From Acidobacteria bacterium RIFCSPLOWO2_12_FULL_66_21 (GTDB lineage: Bacteria; Acidobacteriota; Vicinamibacteria; Vicinamibacterales; 2-12-FULL-66-21), in NCBI GenBank assembly GCA_001767455.1, contig MELC01000075.1, positions 62,001 through 126,000 of the forward strand: DNA of 64,000 nucleotides, written 5' to 3'. Below the pieces are notes generated by a model. It saw only the letters and a program-made list of their open reading frames with translations, did not search any database and was not told the DNA's origin. Numbering within the stretch: position 1 is the stretch's first letter; every line of letters starts with the position of its first letter. This document shows, piece after piece, positions 8,110 to 17,401 of the stretch. The translations under genes were made by a program, and so were the position numbers.

Positions 8110-9134
8110 TGAGAGTCGTGACCTTCGGCGAGATCATGCTGCGCCTGAGCCCGCCGGGGTTCGAGCGCTTCTTCCAGTCGCCCGTGCTGTCGGCCACCTT
8201 CGGCGGAGGCGAGGCGAACGTGGCGGTCAGCCTCGCGCAGTTCGGGCTGGCGAGCGACTACGTGACGGCGCTTCCAAAGCATGCGATCGGCGATGCCGCC
8301 ATCAGGGCGCTCCGCGCGGAAGGCGTCGGCACGAGCCACATCGTCCGCGGCGGCAGCCGCGTCGGGATCTACTTTGCGGAAAGTGGCGCGAGCCAGCGCG
8401 CCTCGAGCGTCATCTACGACCGGGCGCAGTCCGCAGTCAGCGAAATGGCGCCGGACGCCGTGGACTGGGGCGGAATCTTCGAGGGGGCCGACTGGTTCCA
8501 CGTGACCGGCATCACGCCCGCGCTCGGCGCGAAGGCCGCTGACGCGACCGCGCGCGCGCTCGCGGCGGCGAGGGCGCGGCGTGTCCGGGTCAGCGTGGAT
8601 CTGAATTACCGGAAGAAGCTCTGGACTGAAGCGCAGGCGCGCAAGGTCATGGGGCCTTTCATGCGCGACGTGGACCTCGTCATCGCCAACGAAGAGGACC
8701 TGCAGTCGGTGCTCGGCGTGCATGTTCCAGGCACCGACGTCACGAGCGGGCGGCTGAACGTCGAGGGGTATCGCGAGGCGGCCGAGCGCGTCACGCGCGA
8801 CTTCGGGCCGCCGATGGTCGCGATCACGCTGCGGGAGAGCGTGTCGGCGAGCGACAACGGCTGGAGCGCCGTCCTGTGGGATGGCGCGACGGGAACGCTC
8901 CATCGAAGCCAGCGCTACGACGTGCGCATCGTCGATCGGATCGGGGGCGGCGACAGTTTTGCCGCGGGATTGATCTACGGTCTGCTCACCGGCCGCGCGC
9001 CCGAGGGCGCGTTACGCTTCGCCGTCGCGGCGAGCGCGCTCAAGCAGACGGTCCCGGGGGATTTCAATCGCATGACGGTCGAGGAAGTCGATCGGCTCTG
9101 CGGCGGCGACGCGTCCGGCCGCGTCCAGCGATAG
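8109..9134 (+). CDS. kdgK: 2-keto-3-deoxygluconate (KDG) kinase, PfkB family
   Basis: A 341-residue sugar kinase. The PfkB features are GGGEANVAVSLAQFG near the N-terminus and the C-terminal signature VDRIGGGDSFAAGLIYG with the catalytic aspartate. NYRKKLWT and the overall pattern match KDG kinases. Product KDPG would be cleaved by the aldolase encoded just upstream. The stop codon (TAG, 9132-9134) is already inside repeat copy A, so the repeat has inserted or recombined exactly at the gene end. Confidence 0.88.
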   Translation: MRVVTFGEIMLRLSPPGFERFFQSPVLSATFGGGEANVAVSLAQFGLASDYVTALPKHAIGDAAIRALRAEGVGTSHIVRGGSRVGIYFAESGASQRASSVIYDRAQSAVSEMAPDAVDWGGIFEGADWFHVTGITPALGAKAADATARALAAARARRVRVSVDLNYRKKLWTEAQARKVMGPFMRDVDLVIANEEDLQSVLGVHVPGTDVTSGRLNVEGYREAAERVTRDFGPPMVAITLRESVSASDNGWSAVLWDGATGTLHRSQRYDVRIVDRIGGGDSFAAGLIYGLLTGRAPEGALRFAVAASALKQTVPGDFNRMTVEEVDRLCGGDASGRVQR

Positions 9135-9272
9135 AGGTCTTGACCCGAAACACTTGCACTGAATGAGTCGAGTTTTTCGGTCAAGACCGTCCCCGCGTCA
9201 GCGGGGCGTTATCAAAGAATGCGCCGTAGCGAGGCGGAGCCTCTCGACGGTCTGAGGCGGAGCCTCGCTAGA
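9132..9272 (+). repeat. Structured 140-bp dispersed repeat, copy A
   Basis: Matches 29023-29162 in inverted orientation with only a few differences. Internal structure: terminal-type inverted repeat GGTCTTGACC (9136-9145) and GGTCAAGACC (9179-9188), a hairpin CCCCGC-GTCA-GCGGGG (9191-9206), then two small GAGGC-GGA-GCCTC hairpins. No coding capacity. It begins in the kdgK stop codon and could also act as its terminator. The remaining gap to 9352 shows nothing. Confidence 0.92.
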
Positions 9273-9352
9273 GAGGAGATTCTGAATTCTGAACTGTGAA
9301 TTCACCAACAGCAAGCTCGAATCGTCCGAACCGACGGCTCACGGCAAGCGCC

Positions 9353-10264
9353 TCACAACTCACAATCCGCAATTCGGTCGCGCCCGGTCTCCAGCGCCGC
9401 GGCCCCGAGGATCACGAACGCAATCCACAGCGCGTCGGCGACGAGCAGGTGCACGAGCTGCAGCCAGACGGGCGCGAGCAACGCGACATTCGCGAGGCCG
9501 AGCGCAAGCTGCAGCGCCGCGAGCGAGGCGACCGTGCGGCCGGTCCATCGCCGGACCGCGAGTCTCGGAGCGCCGAAGAGCAGCCCTGCTCCAATCGCAA
9601 TCGCGAACACCGGGTGCCACAGGCGCAGGCGGATGAGGAAGTGCGCGGTTGGCGACAGGTCCGCGCGCAGCGCTTCGGCCAGCGATCCGTAATGAAACAG
9701 CGTGTCACCGAGCGCCGCCACCGCGCCGCTCGTGCCGACCAACAGGATACCCGCGCAGCCGGCGATCACCGCCGTCGCGCGTCCGGCACTGCCCCGGATC
9801 GCGATCGGCGGTCCGCCGGACAGCCACCAGGCCGTCAGCGTCATGCACGCGAGCAGGATGAACGTGTTGAGCAGGTGCACCGCCATGAACAAGGCGCGCC
9901 CCATGCTCGCGTTGTCGGCAACGTACTCGAACAGCACGAGGGCCGCGCCGACGGCGGCCTCGGTGAGCATGAAGAACACGGTGAGCGCCGCGCCGAGGCG
10001 TGCCGGATGGCGGCGCGGCGTCCGCGCCCACGTCCACCCGAGGAGCACGAGCACGCTGACGAGCGCCAGCCCGCTCGTCAGCCGATGGGAATACTCGACC
10101 AGCGTCGCGACTGTCGGCGCGCGCGGCACCAGGAGGCCGTTGCAGAGCGGCCAGTGCCCGCCGCATCCCGCTCCGGCCCCGGTCGCCCGCACGTAGGCGC
10201 CCCACAGGATCACGGCGACGTTGTAGGCGAGGACACTCCACGCGAATCGCGCCAGGCGGCCCAT
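9353..10264 (-). CDS. ctaA: COX15/CtaA-type heme A synthase
   Basis: A 303-residue membrane protein with about eight hydrophobic helices in two four-helix halves. Heme-ligating histidines lie in the expected settings (YSHRLTSG in the first half, MAVHLLNTF, then LWHPVFAI and QLVHLLVADALW in the second). GYVRATGAG-like WGAYVRATGAGAGCGGHWPLC carries the cysteine pair of bacterial CtaA. The enzyme oxidises heme O to heme A for cytochrome aa3-type oxidases. ctaB and oxidase genes are not in the window. Confidence 0.9.
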   Translation of the reverse strand: MGRLARFAWSVLAYNVAVILWGAYVRATGAGAGCGGHWPLCNGLLVPRAPTVATLVEYSHRLTSGLALVSVLVLLGWTWARTPRRHPARLGAALTVFFMLTEAAVGAALVLFEYVADNASMGRALFMAVHLLNTFILLACMTLTAWWLSGGPPIAIRGSAGRATAVIAGCAGILLVGTSGAVAALGDTLFHYGSLAEALRADLSPTAHFLIRLRLWHPVFAIAIGAGLLFGAPRLAVRRWTGRTVASLAALQLALGLANVALLAPVWLQLVHLLVADALWIAFVILGAAALETGRDRIADCEL

Positions 10265-10285
10265 CCGCCGATCATACCGTCCGCT

Positions 10286-10332
10286 GGGGTCAGACCGGGG
10301 TCAGACCGGGGTCGCACCCAGGTCGGACCCCC
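10286..10332. repeat. GGGGTCAGACC short repeats
   Basis: Two perfect GGGGTCAGACC units and two degenerate ones stand in tandem just upstream of ctaA, in a 443-bp gap between ctaA and the ATPase gene. The rest of the gap holds only a gene remnant (10354-10575) and no other recognisable signal. Confidence 0.7.
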
Positions 10333-10353
10333 AAGCGACTTGCTGACAGCTGT

Positions 10354-10575
10354 TTACGCGCGGTGGCGACGGACGAGCGCGATCGAGGCGGCCAGAAACG
10401 GAATGAAGACGAATGCGTCGGTGCGCTTCGACGCGCCGCGGACGACCAGGATCGGGTGCACCTCGCGCCGCCAGATCGGGACCCTGTTGATGGACAACAG
10501 CTCGAAGGCCGATGCCTGCCGCTGGTCCCGGAGCCAGCGTTGATTTCGGCGCGATCCGCCGGCGCAAGAGCTGTA
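10354..10575 (-). pseudogene. Remnant of an unrecognised gene (C-terminal end)
   Basis: An open frame of 73 codons with no plausible start. It reads like real protein, with FELLSINRVPIWRREVHPI followed by LVVRGASKRTDAFVFIPFLA, and then a stop. A stop (10576-10578) lies directly upstream in frame. I cannot name the family. It is probably the 3' end of a gene lost to deletion. Confidence 0.35.
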
Positions 10576-10707
10576 CTAGGGCAACGGCGCAAGTGCCTGA
10601 TGCGGCGGGTGCCGCCGGCGAGCGGGACACCAGAAGTGCACGCGAGTGACGAAATCTGACGGCCGACGGCGCTACTCGGACCGCGCCTCGAATTGTCCTT
10701 GTGGACC

Positions 10708-11952
10708 TCAGTGGGTCCAGAGTTCGGACAGGGGTACCGCGAGGATCCGGGGATCTGCCGTGGGCAGCGTGCTTGTTCCCGCGTAAAGAAGGACTCCTCC
10801 CTGGAAGTGCCGACCCGCAGCGTCCGCGAGGCGCCGCAGTCCACGGCCGTCGGCATCGGTAACCGTGGCGCCCGCCTTCACCTCCACACCCCAGACGCTC
10901 CGGCCTCGTGTGATGACGACATCCACCTCGATCTGATCCTTGTCGCGATAATGACAGAATTCGAGCCCGGGATCGGTCCATCCGGCCTGCGCGATGAGCT
11001 GCTGGAGAACGAATGACTCGAGCACGTGGCCGAAGCGCTCGCGCTCGGTGTTCCAATCGCCGGCGGACAGCCGGATCAGAGCAGCGGCGACACCGCTGTC
11101 CACGAGATGGACCTTCGGGGCCTTGATCAGACGACGTGCTTCGTTCCGGTGCCACGCGCGAAGCCGCCGGACGAGGAACAGGCGCTCGAGCGCGGAGAAC
11201 ATGTTCTCCACCGTTTCCCTGCGGACACCGAGGTGCTTCGCGGCTGCCGTGATATTCACGAGCTGCGCTGTCTGGTGCGCCATCAGCGTCAGCAACTCGC
11301 CGAGTCGATCGACGCTGCGCAGCGGCGTCACGTCCTTCGCATCGCGATTGATCAAGGCGTCGGCGTACGCGCGGTGCCACTGCCGGACGCGGTCTGGTGT
11401 CCGATGCAGAATGGCTGGGTAGCCGCCCCGCAGGAGCCGCTCCACGACATCGAGCACCGGCGGCTCTCCGGGTCGCGTCGCCGGCTTCAGCGAGCCCTCC
11501 AAGAGGCGCTCGAGGAGCCTCCCGGGCTTTCGTTCCTTTTCCGCTTCGGTCAGCGGGTAGAGCCGAACGACCTCCATGCGTCCTGCGAGGGACTCGCTGA
11601 CAGCAGGAAGCAGGAGCAGGTCGGCCGAGCCGGTCAGGAGAAACCGTCCGGACCGGCGGTCGCGATCGACGGACATTTTGATGGCCGGCAGGACGCCGGG
11701 CACACGCTGGATCTCGTCGAGCGTGACGACCGGCGGCAACCCCGCAACAAAGCCAGCCGGGTCAGCCACGGCGGCGGACAGAAGCGTCGAATCGTCGAAG
11801 GTGAAATAGGGGCGAGCGGAGTTGTGGCGCTGCGCGAGGCTGGATTTTCCGCATTGTCTGGGGCCGACGAGGCAGACGACGGGGGAGTCCTGGAGCGCCT
11901 GGGCGAGCGGCGCCTGGGCGCCGCGCGGGATCCAGGCTGAGCTAGCGGCCAT
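10708..11952 (-). CDS. AAA_14 ATPase with DUF4143 domain
   Basis: A 414-residue protein of the widespread stand-alone ATPase family. Walker A is GPRQCGKSSLAQ around residue 32, Walker B-like VVTLDEIQRVP around 95, and sensor LLTGSADLLLL follows. The DUF4143 C-terminal half contains the nuclease-like HYRDKDQIEVDVVI and GVEVKAGA segments, resembling a PD-(D/E)xK core. The cellular role of this family is not established; it is often found in accessory regions. An AT-rich region with promoter-like hexamers lies upstream at 11953-12030. Confidence 0.88.
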   Translation of the reverse strand: MAASSAWIPRGAQAPLAQALQDSPVVCLVGPRQCGKSSLAQRHNSARPYFTFDDSTLLSAAVADPAGFVAGLPPVVTLDEIQRVPGVLPAIKMSVDRDRRSGRFLLTGSADLLLLPAVSESLAGRMEVVRLYPLTEAEKERKPGRLLERLLEGSLKPATRPGEPPVLDVVERLLRGGYPAILHRTPDRVRQWHRAYADALINRDAKDVTPLRSVDRLGELLTLMAHQTAQLVNITAAAKHLGVRRETVENMFSALERLFLVRRLRAWHRNEARRLIKAPKVHLVDSGVAAALIRLSAGDWNTERERFGHVLESFVLQQLIAQAGWTDPGLEFCHYRDKDQIEVDVVITRGRSVWGVEVKAGATVTDADGRGLRRLADAAGRHFQGGVLLYAGTSTLPTADPRILAVPLSELWTH

Positions 11953-12080
11953 TTGCCTATTATATGTCCGTCCACATTACTATTTCAATAGCGTCTATTT
12001 GACGATTTAGTGTTCGTCCCATTATCTATTATGCGGGTCGGGGACGCCCGAGGACCCGGGGAATCGCGGGGACATCGCCC

Positions 12081-12196
12081 AATCCTCAATCAACAATCCG
12101 TCGATCGGCAACCGCCAATCAGCAATCCGTGAATCGGCAATCGGCAATCGGCCCGCCTTCGCCAAGGCTTCGGCGGGGCAGGCCAATCTGCAATAC
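12081..12196. repeat. GATTGCC-type heptamer tract with hairpin
   Basis: On the minus strand this reads as degenerate, then perfect, GATTGCC/GATTGCTG units (three clean CGGCAAT copies at 12133-12151 on the plus strand). It is followed by a hairpin CCCGCCTTCGCC-AA-GGCTTCGGCGGG at about 12152-12177. It fills the gap upstream of the sortilin-like gene. The same heptamer occurs at 30328-30411 and degenerate at 19745, 22139 and 36178. Confidence 0.8.
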
Positions 12197-12224
12197 AATG
12201 CCCCCACCGATTGGAGGCATTGCT

Positions 12225-15200
12225 ATGACAAGAAGGCCCCTTCGTGCCGGGCTGTCGGTGGCCGCGGCGCTTGCCATCGGCGTCGTGCCGGAACTTTCCA
12301 TCCGCGCCCAGCGCGCGCCGGATCGGGCCGCGATCGTCAATCCGGCCGTCTTCAGCGGGATGTACTATCGGCCGCTGACCGTCTTCGCGCGGGGCGGCCG
12401 GGTCACCGCCGTGGCGGGCGTGCCGTCCAACCCACAGCTCTACTACTTCGGCGGCGTCGGCGGCGGAGTGTGGCGCACGACCAACGCGGGCACGACGTGG
12501 GAGCCGATCGCCGACGGGCAGTTGCGCGTCGGTTCCATCGGCGCGATCGCCGTCGCCGACTCGGACCCGAACGTCGTCTACGTCGGCACGGGCTCCGCCG
12601 ATCCGCGCGGCAACGTCTCCAACGGCGACGGCGTGTACAAGTCGTCGGACGCGGGCAAGACGTGGACGCACGTCGGCATCGAGAAGGCCGGCCTCATCGG
12701 CCGCATCAAGATCCATCCACAGAACCCCGACATCGCGTTCGTCGCCGTCGTCGGCAACATCTTCGGACCGAACAAGGAGCGCGGCGTCTTCCGCACGAAA
12801 GACGGCGGGAAGACGTGGGAGCAGGTCCTGACGATCAGCGACAAGACCGGCGTCGCCGACATCTCGATGGATGTGAAGAACCCGAACACGCTGTTCGCGG
12901 CCGCGTGGACCGTGGAACGCAAGCCCTGGTCGATCGACTCGGGCAGCATGGAAGGCGGGCTCTTCCGCTCGACCGACGGCGGGAACACGTGGCAGCGCCT
13001 GACCAGCGGGCTGCCGAAGGACGTCATGGTCGGCAAGGCGGGGATCTCCGTCTCGCCCGCGAACCCGAAGCGCGTGTACGCGCTCATCGAGGCGGGCGGC
13101 GATCAGGGGGGCGTCTACCGATCGGAGGATGGCGGCGACACGTGGAACCGCACGTACTCGAACCGCAATCTCCTGCAGCGCGCGTTCTACTACACGCACA
13201 TCTACGCCGACCCGGTCGAGGCCGACACGGTGTACGCGCTCAACACCGGCGCGTACAAGTCCACCGACGGCGGCAAGACGTTCCAGAGCGCGGGCATCCA
13301 GTCGCACGGCGATCATCACGACCTCTGGATCAACCCGACGAACAACAAGGCCATCATCAACGGAAACGACGGCGGCGCGACGGTGTCGCTCGATGCCCGC
13401 ACGTGGTCGACCGAGGCCAATCAGCCGACGGCGGAGATCTATCGCATCGCCGTCGATACGCGATGGCCGTATCACGTGTACGGCTGTCAGCAGGACAGCG
13501 GCTGCGTCGGCGTGCCCAGCGACAACAGCGGAGAGTTCTACGGCGTCGCCGGCGGCGAAAGCGGCCACCTTGCCATCGATCCGCGCAACGCGAACGTCAG
13601 TTACGGCGGCAACTACGGCGGCTCGCTCTCGCGTCAGGATCGGCTCAACGGGCTGACCGAGAGCGTCCGCGTCTACGCCGACAGCGAGACCGGGCAGCGC
13701 GCGGCGGACCTGAAGTACCGCTTCCAGTGGAACACGCCGATCAGGATGTCCCCGCACAACCCCGACGTCGTCTACACCACGTCGCAGTTCGTGCACCGGA
13801 CGAAGGACGGCGGCCAGACGTGGGTGGTCATCAGCCCCGACCTGACGCGCAACGACAAGACGACGCAGGATTACTCCGGCGGCAGGGGCATCACGCGCGA
13901 CAGCACGGGCGTCGAGGTGTACTCCACGATCTTCGCCTTCGAGGAGTCGCCTGTCACGCCCGGCCTCCTCTGGGCCGGCAGCGACGACGGCCTGGTGCAC
14001 CTCTCGCGCGACAACGGCGCGACGTGGCAGAAGATCACGCCGCCGGGACTGCCCGAGTTCTCGACGGTCAACACGATCGATCTCTCGCCGAAGCTCGCCG
14101 GGCACGCCATCGTCACCGCGTATCGCTACATGCTCAGCGACTTCACGCCGTACGCCTATGAGACGAGCGACTACGGCAAGACCTGGAGGCGGATCGCCGA
14201 CGGCACGAGCGGGATTCCCGCCGGACACTTCCTCCGCGTCGTCCGCGAGGATCCGGAGCGTCCGGGCCTTCTGTATGGCGGCACGGAGTACGGCATGTAC
14301 ATCTCGTTCGACGCCGGCGCGCACTGGCAGCCGTTCCAGAACAACCTGCCGGTGACGCCGATCATGGATCTGAAGGTGTACCGCAACGAGCTCATCGTCG
14401 CGACCGAGGGACGCGGGTTCTGGATCTTCGAGGGTCTTCCCGTGCTGCAGCAGCTCAAACCCGGGTTCGAGACCGGCGCGGGCGTGCTCTTCAAGCCCGC
14501 GGACGGCTATCGCCAGGGAGGGCCGCCGGCCACGTTTTATTACTGGCTGAAGGATCAGCCGGCCGCGCCCGTTACGATTGCGGTGATGGACTCCACCGGC
14601 GCCGTCGTCTACACGGCGACGGGCCAGCCGGGCGCGGGCGCTGCGCAGCCGCCTTCACCGGTGCCGGCCGCGACAGGCGGCGGCCGCGGCGGACGCGGCG
14701 GCGGTGGCGGACGCGGCGGGCGCGGCGGCGGCTTCGGCGGCGCGGTCGTCAGCGCGCACCAGGGCCTGAACCGGACGACGTGGAACGCGCGGCTTTCCCC
14801 ACTCTTCACGGTCCCGCCGCGCATTGTCATGTGGGGCGGTGGCGGCGGACAGGGACCGAAGGCGGCGCCGGGTGTGTACACGGTCAAGGTGACGAGCGGC
14901 GCGTGGTCGCAGACCGAGACGTTCCGTCTCAAGACGGATCCGCGCCTGCCGGCGATGACCGACGCCGAGGGAGCCGAGCAGTTGAAGATGGCGCGTGAGG
15001 TCGGCGCGCAGATCAAGCAGCTCTACGACACGCTCGCGCAGATTCGCGACGCGAAGAAGCAGGCCGCGGATCTGGCGGCGAAGTCGAGCACGCTCGCCGG
15101 CGCGGCGAAGACGCTGACCGACAAGCTCGTCGCGGTCGAAAGCGAGATCACGCAGATCCAGGGAGAAGGCGGCCAGGACGCGTTGAACTTCCCCGGCCGG

Positions 15201-15419
15201 ATCGACAATCAGTGGGTCGCGCTGTACGGCGCGGTGATTGGAGGGGAGCGCCGGCTGAACAAGTCGGTGACGGAACGCTACGCCGATCTCAAGCCGCCAA
15301 CCGACCAGCTCATGCAGCGCGCCGCGACGGTACTCAAGGGTGACATCGCAACCTTCAACACCGCCGCCCAGGGCGCCGGTGTGACGCCGGGCATCGTGCT
15401 CAAGCGGCCCGGCTCATAG
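12225..15419 (+). CDS. Secreted sortilin/VPS10-like Asp-box beta-propeller
   Basis: A 1064-residue exported protein: signal peptide (ending near SIRAQ), then a large propeller with at least eight Asp-box motifs (SSDAGKTW, TKDGGKTW, STDGGNTW, SEDGGDTW, STDGGKTF, TKDGGQTW, SRDNGATW, TSDYGKTW). A glycine/arginine-rich linker lies around residues 825-845, and a helical C-terminal region ends the protein. Such sortilin-N-like proteins are abundant in Acidobacteriota, but their substrate is unknown. They are often annotated as glycosyl hydrolases without proof. GGAGG seven bases before ATG 12225 fixes the start. Confidence 0.88.
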   Translation: MTRRPLRAGLSVAAALAIGVVPELSIRAQRAPDRAAIVNPAVFSGMYYRPLTVFARGGRVTAVAGVPSNPQLYYFGGVGGGVWRTTNAGTTWEPIADGQLRVGSIGAIAVADSDPNVVYVGTGSADPRGNVSNGDGVYKSSDAGKTWTHVGIEKAGLIGRIKIHPQNPDIAFVAVVGNIFGPNKERGVFRTKDGGKTWEQVLTISDKTGVADISMDVKNPNTLFAAAWTVERKPWSIDSGSMEGGLFRSTDGGNTWQRLTSGLPKDVMVGKAGISVSPANPKRVYALIEAGGDQGGVYRSEDGGDTWNRTYSNRNLLQRAFYYTHIYADPVEADTVYALNTGAYKSTDGGKTFQSAGIQSHGDHHDLWINPTNNKAIINGNDGGATVSLDARTWSTEANQPTAEIYRIAVDTRWPYHVYGCQQDSGCVGVPSDNSGEFYGVAGGESGHLAIDPRNANVSYGGNYGGSLSRQDRLNGLTESVRVYADSETGQRAADLKYRFQWNTPIRMSPHNPDVVYTTSQFVHRTKDGGQTWVVISPDLTRNDKTTQDYSGGRGITRDSTGVEVYSTIFAFEESPVTPGLLWAGSDDGLVHLSRDNGATWQKITPPGLPEFSTVNTIDLSPKLAGHAIVTAYRYMLSDFTPYAYETSDYGKTWRRIADGTSGIPAGHFLRVVREDPERPGLLYGGTEYGMYISFDAGAHWQPFQNNLPVTPIMDLKVYRNELIVATEGRGFWIFEGLPVLQQLKPGFETGAGVLFKPADGYRQGGPPATFYYWLKDQPAAPVTIAVMDSTGAVVYTATGQPGAGAAQPPSPVPAATGGGRGGRGGGGGRGGRGGGFGGAVVSAHQGLNRTTWNARLSPLFTVPPRIVMWGGGGGQGPKAAPGVYTVKVTSGAWSQTETFRLKTDPRLPAMTDAEGAEQLKMAREVGAQIKQLYDTLAQIRDAKKQAADLAAKSSTLAGAAKTLTDKLVAVESEITQIQGEGGQDALNFPGRIDNQWVALYGAVIGGERRLNKSVTERYADLKPPTDQLMQRAATVLKGDIATFNTAAQGAGVTPGIVLKRPGS

Positions 15420-15436
15420 CCGGTCGAACATGGCGT

Positions 15437-15461
15437 GGCGGGTGTCCTCCGGACGCCCGCC
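15437..15461. terminator. Hairpin between convergent genes
   Basis: GGCGGGTGTCC-TCC-GGACGCCCGCC forms an 11-bp stem with one G-U pair, 18 bp after the sortilin-like stop and just before the end of the convergent PD40 remnant. No U-run follows, so termination is an inference from position. Confidence 0.5.
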
Positions 15462-15467
15462 ATGTCA

Positions 15468-16744
15468 TCAAAATCCCCGCAGCATCCAGGCGCAGCTCTC
15501 CAGCATCGCGCTCCGAAAGGCGATTCGGCGCCCGTCTGGCGACACGGTTGGCCTCACGAGCCGCTGAAAGGTGCTCGTCCACAGGACTTTCGAATGGCCC
15601 TGCCGATCGACGTACAGAACCTCGCCGCCCCGCTCCCCGACGCCCCTCGTCACGATCCATCCGCGTCCATCGGCGGACCACGCCGCTGACTCTGCGCCGC
15701 GCCACGCGTCCGATTCGAGATACGAGACCTGGCGGGAACGCAAGTCCAGAAGCACCAGGCGAACTGGCGCCCGTGCCCCATCGAGGCTCACGATCGCCGT
15801 GCCGTCGGGTGAGAGATCCCAACTCTCCTGTGAAGGGGGCGCTGGCAGTTCCGGGTAAGCCGTCGGGTTCCCACGCACCGGCTCGAAGGCGGTGAGACGC
15901 AAGCGGCCGGTCGCCAACTCGCCGAGCCACACAGACATCGGCTGGAGCACGCGCGCACCTCAGCGCGACGGTCTCAACCGACGTCTTGAATGCAAACAGC
16001 TCCTCCGGCGCGCCACCCGCGGCCGGAGCTCGCATCACGGCTGCGTGTCCCAATGACAGAAACAGGATCCAGTTTGTGTCCGGACTATAGAGCGCCTGCC
16101 AGATTCCCTTCGATCCCGGTAGAAACTCTTCCGCGTCACGTGCACCAAGGGGCTGCCGATAGATTGCGGCGTATCCCGCGCGGTCTGACTGGAACAGAAT
16201 GGCATCACCCCGGGGCGTCCACGCCGACGGCATATTGTCGGCGTTGCTGAAGAGGCCTGGCTGCAGTTCCCGCAGCTCCTGGCGCTCCGGGTCGAACGCG
16301 GCGGCGTACACATCAAGTCGAAGACGGTTGACCATGAACACGAGACGGTCGCCGTCGGCGGTCTGGCTTGGGCGCCTGAAGGTCACATCTGGTGCGTCCG
16401 TGATACGAGCGGCACCGGTCTGCGGCCGGCCGGTGGCGGGGTCGACTCGGATGGCCCACAAGTCGGCAAAACGCCCTTTCGGAACGGGCGCCGGACGCGA
16501 GAACAGAACGCGTCCGTCCCGCGCCCAAATGAGATCGTGCACCGGACCGGAAAACGCCACCGTTTTTCCGCTGCCGTCCAGCCGGCGCGTTTCGATCACG
16601 GCCTGGATCCCGGTCGCCGTCTGCGCGTGTCGCGCGTAGGCGATGCGGCGCCCGTCGGGGGACCATGTCGCCCGGGTGAATCTTGACCGAAGGTCAGGAG
16701 GCACCACCACGCTGGCACGCTCGCCATCGATTGTCATGACGCGA
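15468..16744 (-). pseudogene. PD40/TolB-like propeller fragment, frameshifted
   Basis: The minus strand encodes repeated WSPDGRRIAY-type PD40 blades, as found in the sensor tails of acidobacterial kinases and CadC-like regulators. It has no proper start: at about 16744 it is joined to a histidine kinase fragment read in another frame. Around 15950-15965 the propeller switches reading frame (one reads ...VETVALRCAR, the next VLQPMSVWLGELATG...), so at least one indel is present. The C-terminus, ending at 15468, looks natural. Interpreted as a decayed 3' part of a PD40 gene. Confidence 0.75.
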
Positions 16745-17400
16745 ATTTCCCACGATGTCCCGCACCATCGCGAGTCCGATGCCGGTTCCCTTGATCCGGA
16801 GTGCTTTGGACTCCGAGCCGCGCACGAACGCATTGAAGATCTCCTTCTGCTCGCCGAGCGGAATGCCGAGGCCGCGATCGCGCACGGCGATCGACACGCG
16901 CGATGGGTCCGACTCCATCTCGACCCAGACGGTCCGGCACTGCGGCGAGTATTTCACCGCGTTCTCGAGCAGGTTCCACAACGCCCGGGAGAGCGCGTCA
17001 CGGCCGGTGCGCACGTGCACCGCGCCCGCGCCGTCCGTCAATTCGATCCGGTACCCGTCGGCGGCGACACGCGCCTGGAAATCGGCGACCACGCCGCGGA
17101 CCAGCGCCTCGACGTCGACGGTTTGAAAGTGAAATGCCGACGCTCCCTGTTCGAAGCGACGGAAATCGAGGAGCCCCTCGACCAGGCGTCGAAGCCGATC
17201 GGTGTCACGGACGAGTACGTCGTACGACTGCCGGCGAATGTCGTCGGAGGGAAAACGGTCCTGCGCCAGCATCTCGGAGATCTGGCAGATCGTGCTGAGC
17301 GGGCTGCGGAATTCATGCGACACCGCCGCGACGAAATCTGACTGCAGCCGCGCGACACCCAGTTCCCTGGAGACGGCGCGCAGGCTGAAGTACCACCCGC
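16745..17400 (-). pseudogene. Sensor histidine kinase fragment (truncated at both ends)
   Basis: Reads the dimerisation box VAAVSHEFRSPLSTI, the N box LWNLLENAVKYS, the G1 box VRDRGLGIPLGEQKEIF and the G2 box GTGIGLAMVRDIVG, all intact. The expected helix after the last box is missing because PD40 sequence takes over at about 16744. The 5' end stops near WYFSLRAVSREL at about 17400, where opposite-strand Ig-like sequence begins. The membrane sensor part is lost. Frame is open to 17524, but those residues look random. Unlikely to be functional. Confidence 0.8.
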
Positions 17401-17401
17401 C

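Noticed and set aside
12090-14324. 744-codon minus-strand open frame opposite the sortilin-like gene
   Set aside because: It is rich in Arg, Ala and Val with no motif, a typical shadow of a high-GC gene on the other strand.
12225-15419. Annotating the Asp-box protein as a glycosyl hydrolase
   Set aside because: Asp-box propellers are structural and no catalytic residues can be pointed to, so the enzymatic name is not supported.
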